A stretch of DNA of 64,000 bases, taken from assembly GCA_946800325.1 (NCBI GenBank), contig OX326958.1, forward strand, positions 22,146,414-22,210,413, given 5' to 3'. The notes under the pieces are model-generated. The model was not told the DNA's origin. It was given only the letters and a program-made list of their open reading frames with translations, and did not search any database. The translations under genes and the position numbers were made by a program. How positions within the stretch are numbered: the stretch's first letter is position 1; each line of letters begins with the position of its first letter. The stretch is from Luzula sylvatica. Its lineage: Eukaryota; Streptophyta; Magnoliopsida; Poales; Juncaceae. This document shows, one piece after another, positions 33,291 to 44,165 of the stretch.

Positions 33291-34189
33291 TACACTAGTA
33301 GTGTTATTTTAATAGTTTTTTTTGTCTGACCCTGCCGAACAATATCGTCAAGATCTGCAATTAGAATACTTTTTTCAGGATACTTCGGACTATAATATTT
33401 TTATACAAAAGAATATCGGTTATTTCTATGATATTTTCAAGATATTTCTAAAATTAACTTAATTTTTAGAATAACTCTATGATACTTGTATTGTCATGTT
33501 TAAAAATATTATTAATAAAATATTTAATTAATTTGTATTTATTGTTTTTATATGATATAAACAATAAATATGGTACAAATATAAATATATAGTTGTATCA
33601 GTATTCTAGATTTTTTTTGAAAATTATTGTATCGTATCCGTATCTTAGCAACATAGTTTTTCACACATGTATGATTCACATGCGAACCGAGTAACTGGAT
33701 TCTAATTTTTTTTTTTTTTAGAGTTTAGTAGCCCGTAGGCACCCACGCCTATTACATATATCTACCCTGATTTTTCCCCAGTCCCCTCCCAGGTTCGAAT
33801 CCTGGTTGTGTGCACGACATAATTGGTACCATCCAAGACGCTACACAGCTGGTGGTAACTGAATTCTAATTAGGTTACGGGATTGTGGTGTGTATTTTCT
33901 AAATCTAAACTGCAATTTTCCAAACAAAGAAAGAGAATAAAAATATTGGACACGCTTTAGTACCTAGTGAAAAAGGATGAAGCTGTGAGGGAATTAAACT
34001 ATATGCCCAAATCACCGAATTCAATTTCTAGTTTTCTATTCCATATGTGAAACATATAAAGGTATTATCTCAGGCAAATACCTAATTTTCTCTTGATTAA
34101 TTTCCTTGTTCCTCGTAAAGAATCCCATTTTGGATTACAGATTGGTAAAATCATCACCACATTTCTCATGGTGTGAAAAATATGCAATC
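33291..34189. other. AT-rich upstream region of the DUF247 gene with a tRNA-like B box
   Basis: Mostly AT-rich. At 33719-33860 a block contains ggttcgaatcc (33792-33802), a perfect pol III B-box, preceded by tagcccgtaggcac, a poor A-box at wide spacing. It may be a worn SINE. No tRNA cloverleaf is apparent. Confidence 0.35.
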
Positions 34190-35443
34190 ATGATTGGAGG
34201 CCAAAATAACTCAGCTGTGATTGTCGACATAGATATCTTAGAGAATTATCTGAAAAGGGGCGGCGGTTATTATGGATCTGGAGCGAACATTGGCAATAAA
34301 AAGAACCCTAATTCCATATGCAAAGTGCAAAAGTATAATGGCGAGAAGGATTACGATCCTGTAGTTGTATCCATTGGACCATATCACCATGGAAAAAAGA
34401 ACTTACAACCCATGCAAGAAGAGAAATGGAAGTGGATGAACTACATCTTGAAAATTAACAAGAGAATTAATCTTCAAGACTATATCAAAGAACTCAAGAA
34501 AGTAGAATGCATAGCGAGAAGTTATTACGCAGAAGAAATAAGAACGGAAAGCAGTGAATTTGTAATCATGCTCTTGCTTGATGGATTCTTCATTCTTTCT
34601 TTCCTTTATTCGGAAGAGTGGACTTACAACTCTGAGGGTGATATGTCAGTGCAACAAGAGTCCAATTACCAAAGGGACCTATTAGAGAGTTGTTTAATTA
34701 TAAATGATCTTTTTCTTATAGAAAATCAAGTTCCATTTTTTGTTCTGGAGATTCTCTATGGAATGTTTACCGGCGAAGAAAACATTACCGCTTCCCTTTT
34801 AGATAGGATTACTCAGTTAATACAGAATGTACTGCCAAACAATACGAAAGCAATTGAAGGAGCAAGAGATTGTCATCATATATTGCACCTGTGTTGTATG
34901 TCCTTAAGGCCTAGCCAAAGTGAAGTATCGTATTCGATACAATTCGACCAAGATAGCAAAACGACATGTTGTTGGCGTAGCGGCTTGCAGTATCATACTG
35001 CCGGAGTTCAGTTCAGGAAAAGAGAGTCCCATTCTGGCCTCTTGGATGTGAGATTTACCGACAACGTTTTGGAAATTCCATATTTTACCATAAATGAGAA
35101 CACTCACTTGCTTTTTAAGAACATCATTGCTTTAGAACAAACAAAGCCTGAGTTTGGAAATGATACTACTGCATACATCATTTTTATGTCTAATCTTGTT
35201 ATGGACACTAAAGATGTAGCACTATTGGTTAGTAAAGGAATTATTGAGCATGATTTACGATGCGAAGAAGAGGTTGTAGATCTATTCACAAGACTTAGAG
35301 AAGGCGTCGACTTTGACTTCACGAGAAATTGTTATTTGAAGAGTATTTGTCATGATTTGGAAACGTATTATAAAAAACGTATGAAGCAGTGGAGTGTGTG
35401 GTTTCGACGAACTGCTTTGGCAAAGGTGCATGCTTGGCTTTGA
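34190..35443 (+). CDS. DUF247 domain protein, lacking the C-terminal membrane anchor
   Basis: 417 codons from the first in-frame ATG (MIGGQNNSAVIVDIDIL). Family marks in order: VVSIGPYHHGKKNLQPMQ near residue 58, MLLLDGFFILSFLY near 130, CLIINDLFLIENQVPFFVLE near 175, LLDVRFTDNVLEIPYF near 285 and a C-terminal FGNDTTAYIIFMSNLV, VALLVSKGIIEHDLR, VDFDF, YYKKRMKQW. Many DUF247 proteins end in a hydrophobic helix after that; this one stops at WFRRTALAKVHAWL. The broken paralog at 1131 ends in the same place (WFRRTTSAIRGRFF), so the short end may belong to the subfamily. Single exon. Function unknown; DUF247 genes act in grass self-incompatibility, but nothing here argues for that role. Confidence 0.85.
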   Translation: MIGGQNNSAVIVDIDILENYLKRGGGYYGSGANIGNKKNPNSICKVQKYNGEKDYDPVVVSIGPYHHGKKNLQPMQEEKWKWMNYILKINKRINLQDYIKELKKVECIARSYYAEEIRTESSEFVIMLLLDGFFILSFLYSEEWTYNSEGDMSVQQESNYQRDLLESCLIINDLFLIENQVPFFVLEILYGMFTGEENITASLLDRITQLIQNVLPNNTKAIEGARDCHHILHLCCMSLRPSQSEVSYSIQFDQDSKTTCCWRSGLQYHTAGVQFRKRESHSGLLDVRFTDNVLEIPYFTINENTHLLFKNIIALEQTKPEFGNDTTAYIIFMSNLVMDTKDVALLVSKGIIEHDLRCEEEVVDLFTRLREGVDFDFTRNCYLKSICHDLETYYKKRMKQWSVWFRRTALAKVHAWL

Positions 35444-36324
35444 CAGTATTAGTTTTTTTTCGATAATATTGCCGAAGGCAGCATTAGATATGTTATAATG
35501 GGTCATCAAATCAAGATAATCCATTGATTATCTGGGATTACATATGTTTTGTACATATTATGTTGCCAATGGCCCTTATCAATTAGATATTTGTGTTGAA
35601 TTTGATTGATAAATAATATATTTATTGATGTTGTTTTCTATTTATCCATGGAAATACTTAATTTTGGTTCTCAAGAACTGTCCGGTGTTGATCCAATGAC
35701 TAACCTCTTGAGCAATCTTCATCGGATGGATTTGATCCTGAAGGTTTGTATTGGGTTGAATCCTTGTGTAGGCTCATATGAGATGGATATTCATCAACCA
35801 TCAACATCTTTATTATCAAGTACAATTTTATTTTGAAGGAATATTATCAAATACAATTATCAAATACAATTACCAAATACATTATGGACATGTTTGATTT
35901 GAGAGATTTTGAGGGATATGTATTTTCAAATATATGGATAGTGCAAAATTGATTGTTTGATTTTTAAATGTAATGTACTTGGTCCTCCAAATTCATGAAT
36001 AGTGAAATACAAAAGATAAATTAGTATTTCAAAATACAAAGAGTATGTATTAGTAAAGACATAATAATATTATAAAATAATATAATTATATGTATTCTAT
36101 GAATGTAATATAATATAATATTATATAATATAAAAAGATATGATAGAATACACTATGACATGATACAACATGATATGATATAATAATAATAATGTGATAC
36201 AATATAGTATGATGTAATAATAATAACAATAAAATACAATAAAAATATAATATAGTTAATATAACATAAAATAATATAATAATAATTTAACATTATACAT
36301 TATACAATATACAATATAATAATC

Positions 36325-36355
<31 letters not shown>

Positions 36356-36860
36356 TATAATATAATAATAAGTATGACACATTATAACATGTTACAATAT
36401 AATATGATATAATATAACTTAATATAATATAATATAACATAAAACAATATAATATAATATAAACAATTTAATATAAAATAAAATAAAATAATAGAATATA
36501 AAACAATCTAATCTAATATAACCAATCTAATCTAATATAAATCTAATCTAATATAATATAATATAAAATAATATAATATAATATGATATGACATTAAATA
36601 TTAAAATTATGGGTGTTGCATCAAGAATCAAACAAAAAATTTCGTATCCAAATGTTAAATACAACTAATCAAATAACTTAGATGAATTCATATACACGGA
36701 TGATCAAATACACGTATACAAGCAACTTAGCATATCCACTTATCTCAAAAATGGAAATCAAGCATACCCAACAATAATGTAGTTTGAATGAAATATCTAG
36801 TAGATGCTAGTAGATACAATATCTTAGTAACGAGATTTAATCACGTAACCCATCCTTGCT
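35444..36860. other. AT-rich intergenic region with (AATAT)n-type low complexity
   Basis: No gene seen. From about 36040 to 36600 the sequence is almost purely A/T with repeated ataatataatat and aataat units. Confidence 0.7.
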
Positions 36861-36903
36861 TAATATATTAACACCAATGCTTTTCAAATTTGCAAATAAT
36901 AAA

Positions 36904-37188
36904 ATGTCCAGAATATTGTGGCCTTTGCTTGTTGTCAGTCTTCTCCTTCTGGCCGTGGCATGCCATGTCCAGTCAATAGAGGAAACAAGCCTCGCCAAAC
37001 ACAAAGGTTAGTATTAGTAGCATAAATGAATAATTTTGCAACTTTTTCAGTCCTAATTATATTTGATTTGCCTAAAACCAAACATTTGGGCCTCAGATGT
37101 TATGAAATCACCACACGAAAAACAGCGCATTGTAAATGGGAACGAAGAAAAAATATACTATATTCTACTTCCTCCTATATTGCGATGA
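36904..37188 (+). CDS. small secreted peptide, two exons (paralog 1)
   Basis: Exon 1 36904-37006, GT-AG intron, exon 2 37097-37188; 64 residues. A signal peptide is clear: MSRILWPLL, then VVSLLLLAVAC with likely cleavage near HVQS. The mature part is short, charged and Cys-free (begins IEETSLAKHK; exon 2 begins DVMKSPHEKQ and contains NEEKIYY). It matches the gene at 46607-46939 in signal peptide, phase-1 intron position and ungapped exon 2 alignment up to the Tyr. The C-terminus then differs (ILLPPILR), possibly through a frame change. A second acceptor at about 37050 also gives an open frame, so the exon 2 start is not certain. A TATA-like taatatatta lies about 40 bp upstream. Function unknown. 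Confidence 0.55.
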
Positions 37189-37258
37189 CGACTTTAAACG
37201 AGCTTCCACCCTAGGTCAACTGTCTAACAGATGGACGTGAGGAAGGTATATCTCAAAG

Positions 37259-37580
37259 AGGCCATTTACTGTGCCCCCCAAACCCACTTTTCCGTTGATG
37301 ATGCCATCAACATTAATGGGGGGCTCATATACATCTCCCATTTGTACCCACTCAATTATATTAACTGTTAATTGAAAATGTTAATTATGTTAATAACTAA
37401 TACAATTATATTAACTGTTAATTACATCATAATGAACTGTTAATTCAAAACTCAATTAATAGTTAATTGAAAATGTAGGTACAAATTGGAGGGGACAATC
37501 AAAATCACACCCCACTATGACATCATAGTGATGGCATCATGAATATTGGGGTGAGTTTGGGGGACAAGATATAATTTCCC
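37259..37580. mobile_element. Mutator-like MITE, 322 bp
   Basis: Long inverted arms: the left end (about 110 bp; tgccccccaaac, gatgatgccatcaa, catttgtaccca) matches the reverse complement of the right end (gtcccccaaac, catgatgccatcac, caatttgtaccta). The direct repeat tatctcaaag flanks it at 37249-37258 and 37581-37590, close to the 9-bp duplications made by Mutator-like elements. No coding capacity. Confidence 0.75.
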
Positions 37581-37632
37581 TATCTCAAAGGGATACGAGC
37601 TATTAAAGAAAACAACTTTCTTTTTCAAGCAA

Positions 37633-38273
37633 TTGGACCCAACCCCGCCATTGAGGCATTTCGTCCAGCTCGACCAGCTAATCAAGCGACCCCCTCCTCC
37701 AATCCAGAAATCAGCATCGGAGTACTCTCCACCTTCCTTCGAGAAGGGAAGCCCACATCGACTGAGGACATGCGAAACAATGGGGTCATCAAAATTAAGA
37801 ATTTTGGAGGAGAGCATGATGCACACGAACCAGAACGATACTCTCATCAAGCTTTGGAAGCTTGCTCTGCCATCGAAAGAAAAAGACGATCTCTCTCACC
37901 TAGTTTTTGGGGATGCCCACAAAGACGCACCGGGATCGTCGGCGAAAAAACAGAGGGTGCAAAATGACCCTGCAGGCCACCACAAACCGGTCCACGACCT
38001 TTCCGTACACCAACAGCAGATAGTGGTGCACCAAAACCCGGCTCACCACAATGAAGAACCTAGGCTGGGGATATCCAATAAGAACCGTACTGCCCCCATT
38101 AATGTGCACGCCCAGACACGCCTCCTACACAATATGGCCACCAGGGTTGTCAGGGGACAATCAGACGACCCACCTAAGCCACCAGGGTTCGAGCTAGTCA
38201 CAATTGACGAAAGGACGATACGGGAAGACCAACACAACAACTTGGCGATGACCGAGGAGAATAATCATGCGCC
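37633..38273 (+). pseudogene. unrecognised coding-like fragment
   Basis: Open frame of about 210 codons, Pro/His/Gln-rich, with SSAKKQRVQNDP and DPPKPPGFELVTIDERT. The composition resembles the C-terminal tail of some plant LINE ORF1 or retroelement proteins, but there is no diagnostic motif, and no ATG near its start. It is cut at 38274 by the start of an LTR. Confidence 0.3.
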
Positions 38274-40588
38274 TGATAAGGGAATTTTTCATCACTCTTT
38301 ACATACACAAAATATAGAATTTAAATACTTAAATATGATTAAAGTATACCAAATATTCATAATTCCAAATTATTGAGATAAAATACTTTAAGATGTGTTT
38401 TTGTGTTAATTCAGGTGAAAAGTGCAGAATATCGCAAAACCAAGACTGTAGCTGGATCCGTCTCGTCTCCCCGATCGATTTGATATATCATACGATGATA
38501 TTTGATGAAAGGATGATAGAGAAACCAAGCGTTTACTTCAAATGGGTCAGAACCGACTCGTTTCACCAAGAGCAACAAATAACCAGGCGTGGATTAACCT
38601 CCGTGATCCTCTGTGGCAGCCAGAGGATTATGGACCTAGAAACGAGTCATCATCTCTTCATTCTCCGACCCAGCACACATATAGTCACACAGGCTTCCAC
38701 TCACCAGAGCCCAGAACCAAATCGCAATATCATGGTGTCCTTGCATCCACGTGAACCAAGCAGCAACCCGTTCTCCTCTCTCTTATATGACCCACCACAT
38801 GAAGGAGCACATAGAACCATGCGCAGCAAATCCTAACCTCTGACCAGTCAAAGTTTGATGCTAGAGATCTGTTGCAACTCCCGATCTCGTGTATACCGTG
38901 CAGCAACTCATTCCACTCTATAGACAGCTTCGCTATACAAAGACCACACGGAAAATACCACATCAAATCTGAAGCGTGACCAGTCAACACTTGGCCGTTC
39001 GTTGATCTTCTGTGGTAAGCGGATCTTGTGGTCTACGCTACACGCTCCTGCCCCTCTCTATTTCCGATGTGTTACACGATCGGTTACACAAGGGTGAACG
39101 CTGAAAATCCTCTCGAGTTGTTTGAACTGAATTTTTGGAGCCAAGCAACTAGAATTCCTCTCCATTACACTCACACCCGTCTTCTCCATTTTCTGGCCCA
39201 AAAGAAGGATTAAAGAGCAACATCTGGCCCATATTTCTCCATTAGTTTTCGAAATGGAGATGAACAGAATTTTATGCTGAATTTCGGATGATTTAGAGAT
39301 GAATTATTCTGAATCTTTGGAGAATATCCCCAAGGGTATTTTCGAGTTTTCTCCCTCATCCCTTAACCGATTTTGATGATTTTTAGACCGTTGGATTCAT
39401 CACAAGTGGCTCTATCTACTCATGCAAGTGGAATGCTCAGATCTGGAATTTTCAAATTGTTTCCCCCTCTTTTCTCCTATAAAAGACACTCAAAACTCCT
39501 CTCTCAACTCACCCTTGGACCTCTTGGGTCAACCATTCCATTCTTGGGGAAGATAAGGTTTTAGCCTCTTCCCCACTCCATTGTTAGAGCATCTCGAGCT
39601 CCCTTGCTCATCTTTGAGCCCTTTTGCCAAGAAATCGTGTTTTGCACGGTTTTCGAGGCCGTTCCGAGGAGCTATTCCTCTCTCCAATCTCTCCCAAAGC
39701 TGAAGAAAGTTGTTCTCCTCGTCCTCTCATCTCCTCTCAAGGCGTGAAGGCTCGAGGACTTCGCCAAGATCCGTTCTTGGACTCGAATTCCCTTTTTTCG
39801 GTATTTCTTTCTCTAGATTTAGTGTTTTAATTAGGAATTGTTAGATCTGATCGAAATCTCTTTGTGAACTTGTTCTATATTGATAGATATAATTTGTAGA
39901 ATTTTTGTGGAATTTTTCTTGCATTTTTCCTATTTTTCCTTTGTGAAATACTAAAATTCTGGTGCTGATTTGTTTGATCTGTTTGAGGAACTTTAAATCT
40001 GATAATATTCATTGTTTGTCATCACTGTTTAGATCTGAATCTCTAGTTTAAAACATATTTTGAATCAATCAATTCTCTGCAATTTCCTATTTGATATGAA
40101 TTTTTGAAATCTGTTACTCAACCTCGAAATTGTCTGGACTATTCTGTAATTTGCCAGGGACCTGTTTGTAATTCGATCATTACTTTTTACTGAAATATAA
40201 AACCTGTGAAATTCTTCTTCTCTCTCTCTTAGTGTTAAATAGTGAATCTTTGTGACAAATTTGAGATCTTGTTTTGCGATCTATATTTTTCTGGAATTTG
40301 ATTAGTGCCTAAAATACCCTTGTGATCTATAAATTTCTTAAATTTGAACATTGTGTGTGTGAAAGTGAAATTTTGACCAGAGCTTTATAAAGTTTAGATC
40401 TTGATTGTGACAAAATATTATAGTCTCTGGATCAATAGAAATAATTCTTGAATTGCAATTTCGATTATACGCAAAATTTCCTTGGAACGAACCTCTACTT
40501 AGCCTATTCTAGTAGTTGTTTATAAATTGTTTTGATTAACTCGTGAGATTGAATTTACACTTTTAAACGACCTATTTTACGTGTTATC
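38274..40588 (+). mobile_element. diverged Athila-type LTR with residual primer-binding site
   Basis: Starts TGATAAGGGAA. Shows clear similarity to the LTR of copies B and C at 38410-38500 (tgtagctggatccgtctcgtctcc, gatatatcatac). TATA box tataaaag at 39478-39485 and a C/T-rich leader follow. It ends at about 40588, directly before ggcgccgctggg, a worn version of the Athila primer-binding site. About 2.3 kb, longer than the 1.57-kb B LTR. No gag-pol follows, so it is a truncated element. A related fragment is at 9890-10690. Confidence 0.7.
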
Positions 40589-40640
40589 GGCGCCGCTGGG
40601 CTCGATAGGGAGCAACATCAACCGACGTCTTACTGAAGGA

Positions 40641-40707
40641 AATAATGACCTAGGCTGAATGAAATAATGTCCTGGGCTGAACTAAATAATACCCTAGGCT
40701 GAACTGT
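40641..40707. repeat. short tandem repeat, about 24 bp x3
   Basis: Three units of the form aaataat-n-cc(t/c)(a/g)ggctgaac follow the LTR primer-binding site, the remains of the element leader. Confidence 0.6.
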
Positions 40708-41730
40708 TCAGTTTGTATGTAAACGAATGATCATTATTATTTATGTTTGTTGATCTAATATTTTAATATTGAATTAAAGTTTCATTTAATATGTGTACTG
40801 GTTATTTAACATATTTAGGAATATGTGAATAAGCCTTGAATTGTATCACTAGTTTATACATCATCATAATATGTGATTATGATAGTAAAACTGTATCAAT
40901 GAACGTAATACGATTCTAAATGTCCCTGGTCATATATATGATGTATATAGAGATATACATGTCTAAGGAAATAGAATATATATGTACACCAGTATATTCG
41001 CATATGAGATGATTATGTTTTACTGATCATGGACATGGAATACATAGAGATGTAGTGATGTCAAATATGGAATATAGATATGTGTTAGAGACTACATATT
41101 GGACTGACAAACTTATGAGAATATACATGGTTATTGTCATTATATATATTCTCATAAACAAATAGAATTTTAGTTCTTTGACCTGAGGTTATCATTAGAT
41201 TTCTCACCTGTAAATTGTGATACTTAGATATGTTTCTTTGTTATCTTTAACCGGGTAATCAAGATCATCATTGGGTATTACATGAAGCATGTTGGAGGAT
41301 GTGAATTACCAAGATGGAAGTTGTTCCTTTCATGATTGAAAGAGATATCTCTCAGGGCCCCCTGATGAATTAGGATTGAAGGAAATGCGTGGCCACGCTC
41401 AATAAGATTAACATGTGTTGTTAATGCTAATTGAACATTCAATATAATTCTATATCGGGAAAGAGTTAAGTTGATTTAGAAAGGGACATTTGATCATGTC
41501 TTTGATCAACGGATATCGTATGAACAAGAGAGATAGTAATTCGTCTATTTGATAAATAGGTTATGATCACAAATCATTTATTTAATTTGGGTAGTCATAA
41601 TGCCTTGCTAGAGGCCAATTATGATTTGCATATTTAAATATAGATTTAATATGCTGCCAACATTAAATAAAACTATAGGATCACACACAAAGACAAGTTC
41701 GGACTGGACACAGAAAATCAAGTACATATA
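40708..41730. other. AT-rich non-coding region
   Basis: No gene recognised; long AT-rich stretches with atatacatg-type words. May be remains of an LTR element interior. Confidence 0.4.
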
Positions 41731-41815
41731 TATTATTCAGTTTGAACGAGGATATTATTCTGTTCGAACGTGGATATTATTCTGTTCGAACGAGGATATT
41801 ATTCTGTTCGAACAG
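41731..41815. repeat. 22-bp tandem repeat with TTCGAA centre, four units
   Basis: Units at 41731, 41753, 41775 and 41797 (partial): tattattctgttcgaacgagga with one or two differences each. Each complete unit holds the palindrome gttcgaac or a close variant. Confidence 0.85.
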
Positions 41816-42411
41816 AAGGTGTAAAGCATTAATTGAATGCTACATGCATGTATGGGTGCATGATATTAATACCCAGGATATCATTTATTTGATGAAGATA
41901 TTTTTGTGTGCATTGGATGCCACAAAAGTGGTTGGAAGTCTAAGAGTTTTCCACTTCATTATTACACGTCAAACCTCTTTATGAAAGAGAGAGAAATTCA
42001 CTCTATCTTGAAGTGCAGAATTTTGACTGAAAGAATTTCGAATTTGGAGAGTAAGAAAACTTATAGAAAATAGTTTTCTTAGAGAGAACAAAAAGAGTGA
42101 AGCTTGGCTGAATTTCTTTGTGAAAGAAAAGAGAAGCCAAGCAGATTTTCTGAAGGGATGAAGGATCCGACTAGCATCGGAGGTCTTCACATCCAGTCTA
42201 GACGAGTCGCGTGTTGATACCGATAGAGGATGGTGCCGGTTCAAGCACACCAACGTGATCTCTGCAAGCTTCCTTCAACCAGATTTGAACTAAATCTGAG
42301 GTGAAATTTTTGAAACTCTTCCTTCGTATCTAATTAGCGATACACAGATTCATGACTTAAGGGGTTCGGATAAGTTCCGCTGTGCAATATGCATGCCCGA
42401 ATTTCTAACAC
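41816..42411 (+). repeat. probable copia LTR 3' portion
   Basis: Contains an LTR-like run: gagaga-rich leader, gatccgactagcatcggagg, cagtctagacga, gttcaagcacaccaacgtga, and a terminal segment gcccgaatttctaaca typical of Copia LTR ends. No primer-binding site or matching target duplication was found. Confidence 0.35.
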
Positions 42412-42479
42412 TTACTTGGGAAGAGAAGGGAAAAAGCCTCACATCAGAGCCTCCTGCAACAAGTTAGCTGTTTTCCACT

Positions 42480-44165
42480 CAATCATCCTCTCTTTCATCA
42501 TTTAATGCAAAAAGTACGGACACACATAGGAATATAATAAATTCAGGACGTAGGGTATCCAAAATATTTAATACGACTCTAAGCAAATTGAGAAAGAAAT
42601 TAAAAGTCAAGGCCAAGAAAAAACAAAAAGAAAAAGAAAAGAAAAAAGTTTTGAAAAATGATAGGAGGCTTTCGATAAGAGAAAACAAAACCTAGACACA
42701 AGGCCAAAAAATAGAACTAATAGAGAATAGTAATCCCATTTGTATAAGTCCAGGTGTAAATCCAGTAAGGGACAAGATCATTAAACTATTAGAGTTGGAA
42801 TTATAGTGTCCCGCTCCACTAAATGAAATAAAGATAAATCAAATCAGAAACTTATGTGGATTACAAAACACTATAAGTGAGGCAGCGGAAATGAATGTCC
42901 AAAATAACAACAATATTTTTGTTGCAGAAAAAGAAAACAAGATGTGAAATGGCATAGAAGATGCGGATGATGAGACCTCACAACAAGTGGACTACAGGCG
43001 GGAGGACGAGGTCTATCCATAGGAGGGTATAAGAAGTGATATGTGCAATATTTTGGAGCATGATAAAAGCTCATATTTGGACGTTTGTATCTTTTAATTA
43101 TGTTAATTTATAATTATCATTCTATTTTGTGTTGGAACGTTAGGGGGCTAGGAAACTCCGAAAAATGTAATGTCGTTAAAAATGTAATTCGAGACGCAAA
43201 ATGTAACATCGTATGTTCACAAGAAACGAAATGGGAGGACCCCACCTTCTTTAACATGAGAAAAACAGCACCCTCAAACATTAAAAACGTTGCATTTAAA
43301 AATGCTATAGGCTCAAGAGGCGGCTTAATGACAGCATGGTCTAGCGTCTTTACAATGATCAACACACAAATCCTAACTTTCTCTTTAAATACTACCTTTG
43401 CACTCCCTAACGGATTTACATTTATAGTATCAAACATATATGGACCCACCCTAGAAGATCAAAAGGAAAATTTGCTTGGAGAGCTAAGAACCATAAACAC
43501 AACAAATATGTCATGGAAATGTCGGAATTTGAAATGGGTCGAAAAAGATAAGGGTCGAAAAAAGTAACTCTTAATGATCATGTGATTAATCGGAAACTAA
43601 TTAAAAATCAAGCAGAATACGTCGTTATCCAAGTCTTTAAAAAATTTCATATATAATAATATATTTATCAACAAATAACTAACACATTGCTTATTAAAAA
43701 TTAATGTCACTAAAATATACATAGTATAACTTAATTAAAAATCGAAATTATCATAATCGAAATTCCATAAAAACTTAAACATCACAAGTCAAAATAATAT
43801 CCACAAAAAATAACAATACATACTAAAATTCAAATAAAACGTACATATCCAAACACATAACAAAGACGTGGATAAAAAGGACAAATAATTTTAGTTCGAA
43901 ATTTAATCTGTACGAGACGATATTCGACACGTGGAGATCAAACCGGGTCAAACATGACGTGGATAAAAGAACGTGGCAAATATGGAAACAACAAAATGCT
44001 AAAATCTTCGGAATGGACATCAAGAGTCCAATTCACATTGTCAACAAAGCAATGACGGAAGCACAAGCTTGGAGGAAAGGCACGAAGCATCAAAAGGGAA
44101 TAGTGCTCAACCAAACCGAAAAATCAGGCTCATGCGTTTCGGGTCTCACTCGGTCACAAATATAG
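42480..44165 (+). pseudogene. LINE (L1-type) with internal deletion
   Basis: A Lys-rich ORF1-like stretch at 42590-42700, then the start of ORF2: ILCWNVRGLGNSEKCNVVKN, NIVCSQETKW and GGLMTAWSS, the N-terminal APE endonuclease with its Asn and Glu catalytic motifs (43110-43340), continuing to FIVSNIYGPT. Most of the reverse transcriptase is missing; the frame at 43959-44100 (RTWQIWKQQNAKIFG...AWRKGTK) is the ORF2 C-terminus. Non-autonomous and broken. Confidence 0.75.

Noticed and set aside
33792..33802. tRNA gene or intact SINE from the perfect B-box
   Set aside because: No cloverleaf, the A-box is poor and badly spaced, and no target duplication was found.
41082..42411. Complete solo LTR TGTTAG...CTAACA
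   Set aside because: Flanking pentamers (atatg, cttac) do not match; only the right-hand end looks LTR-like.
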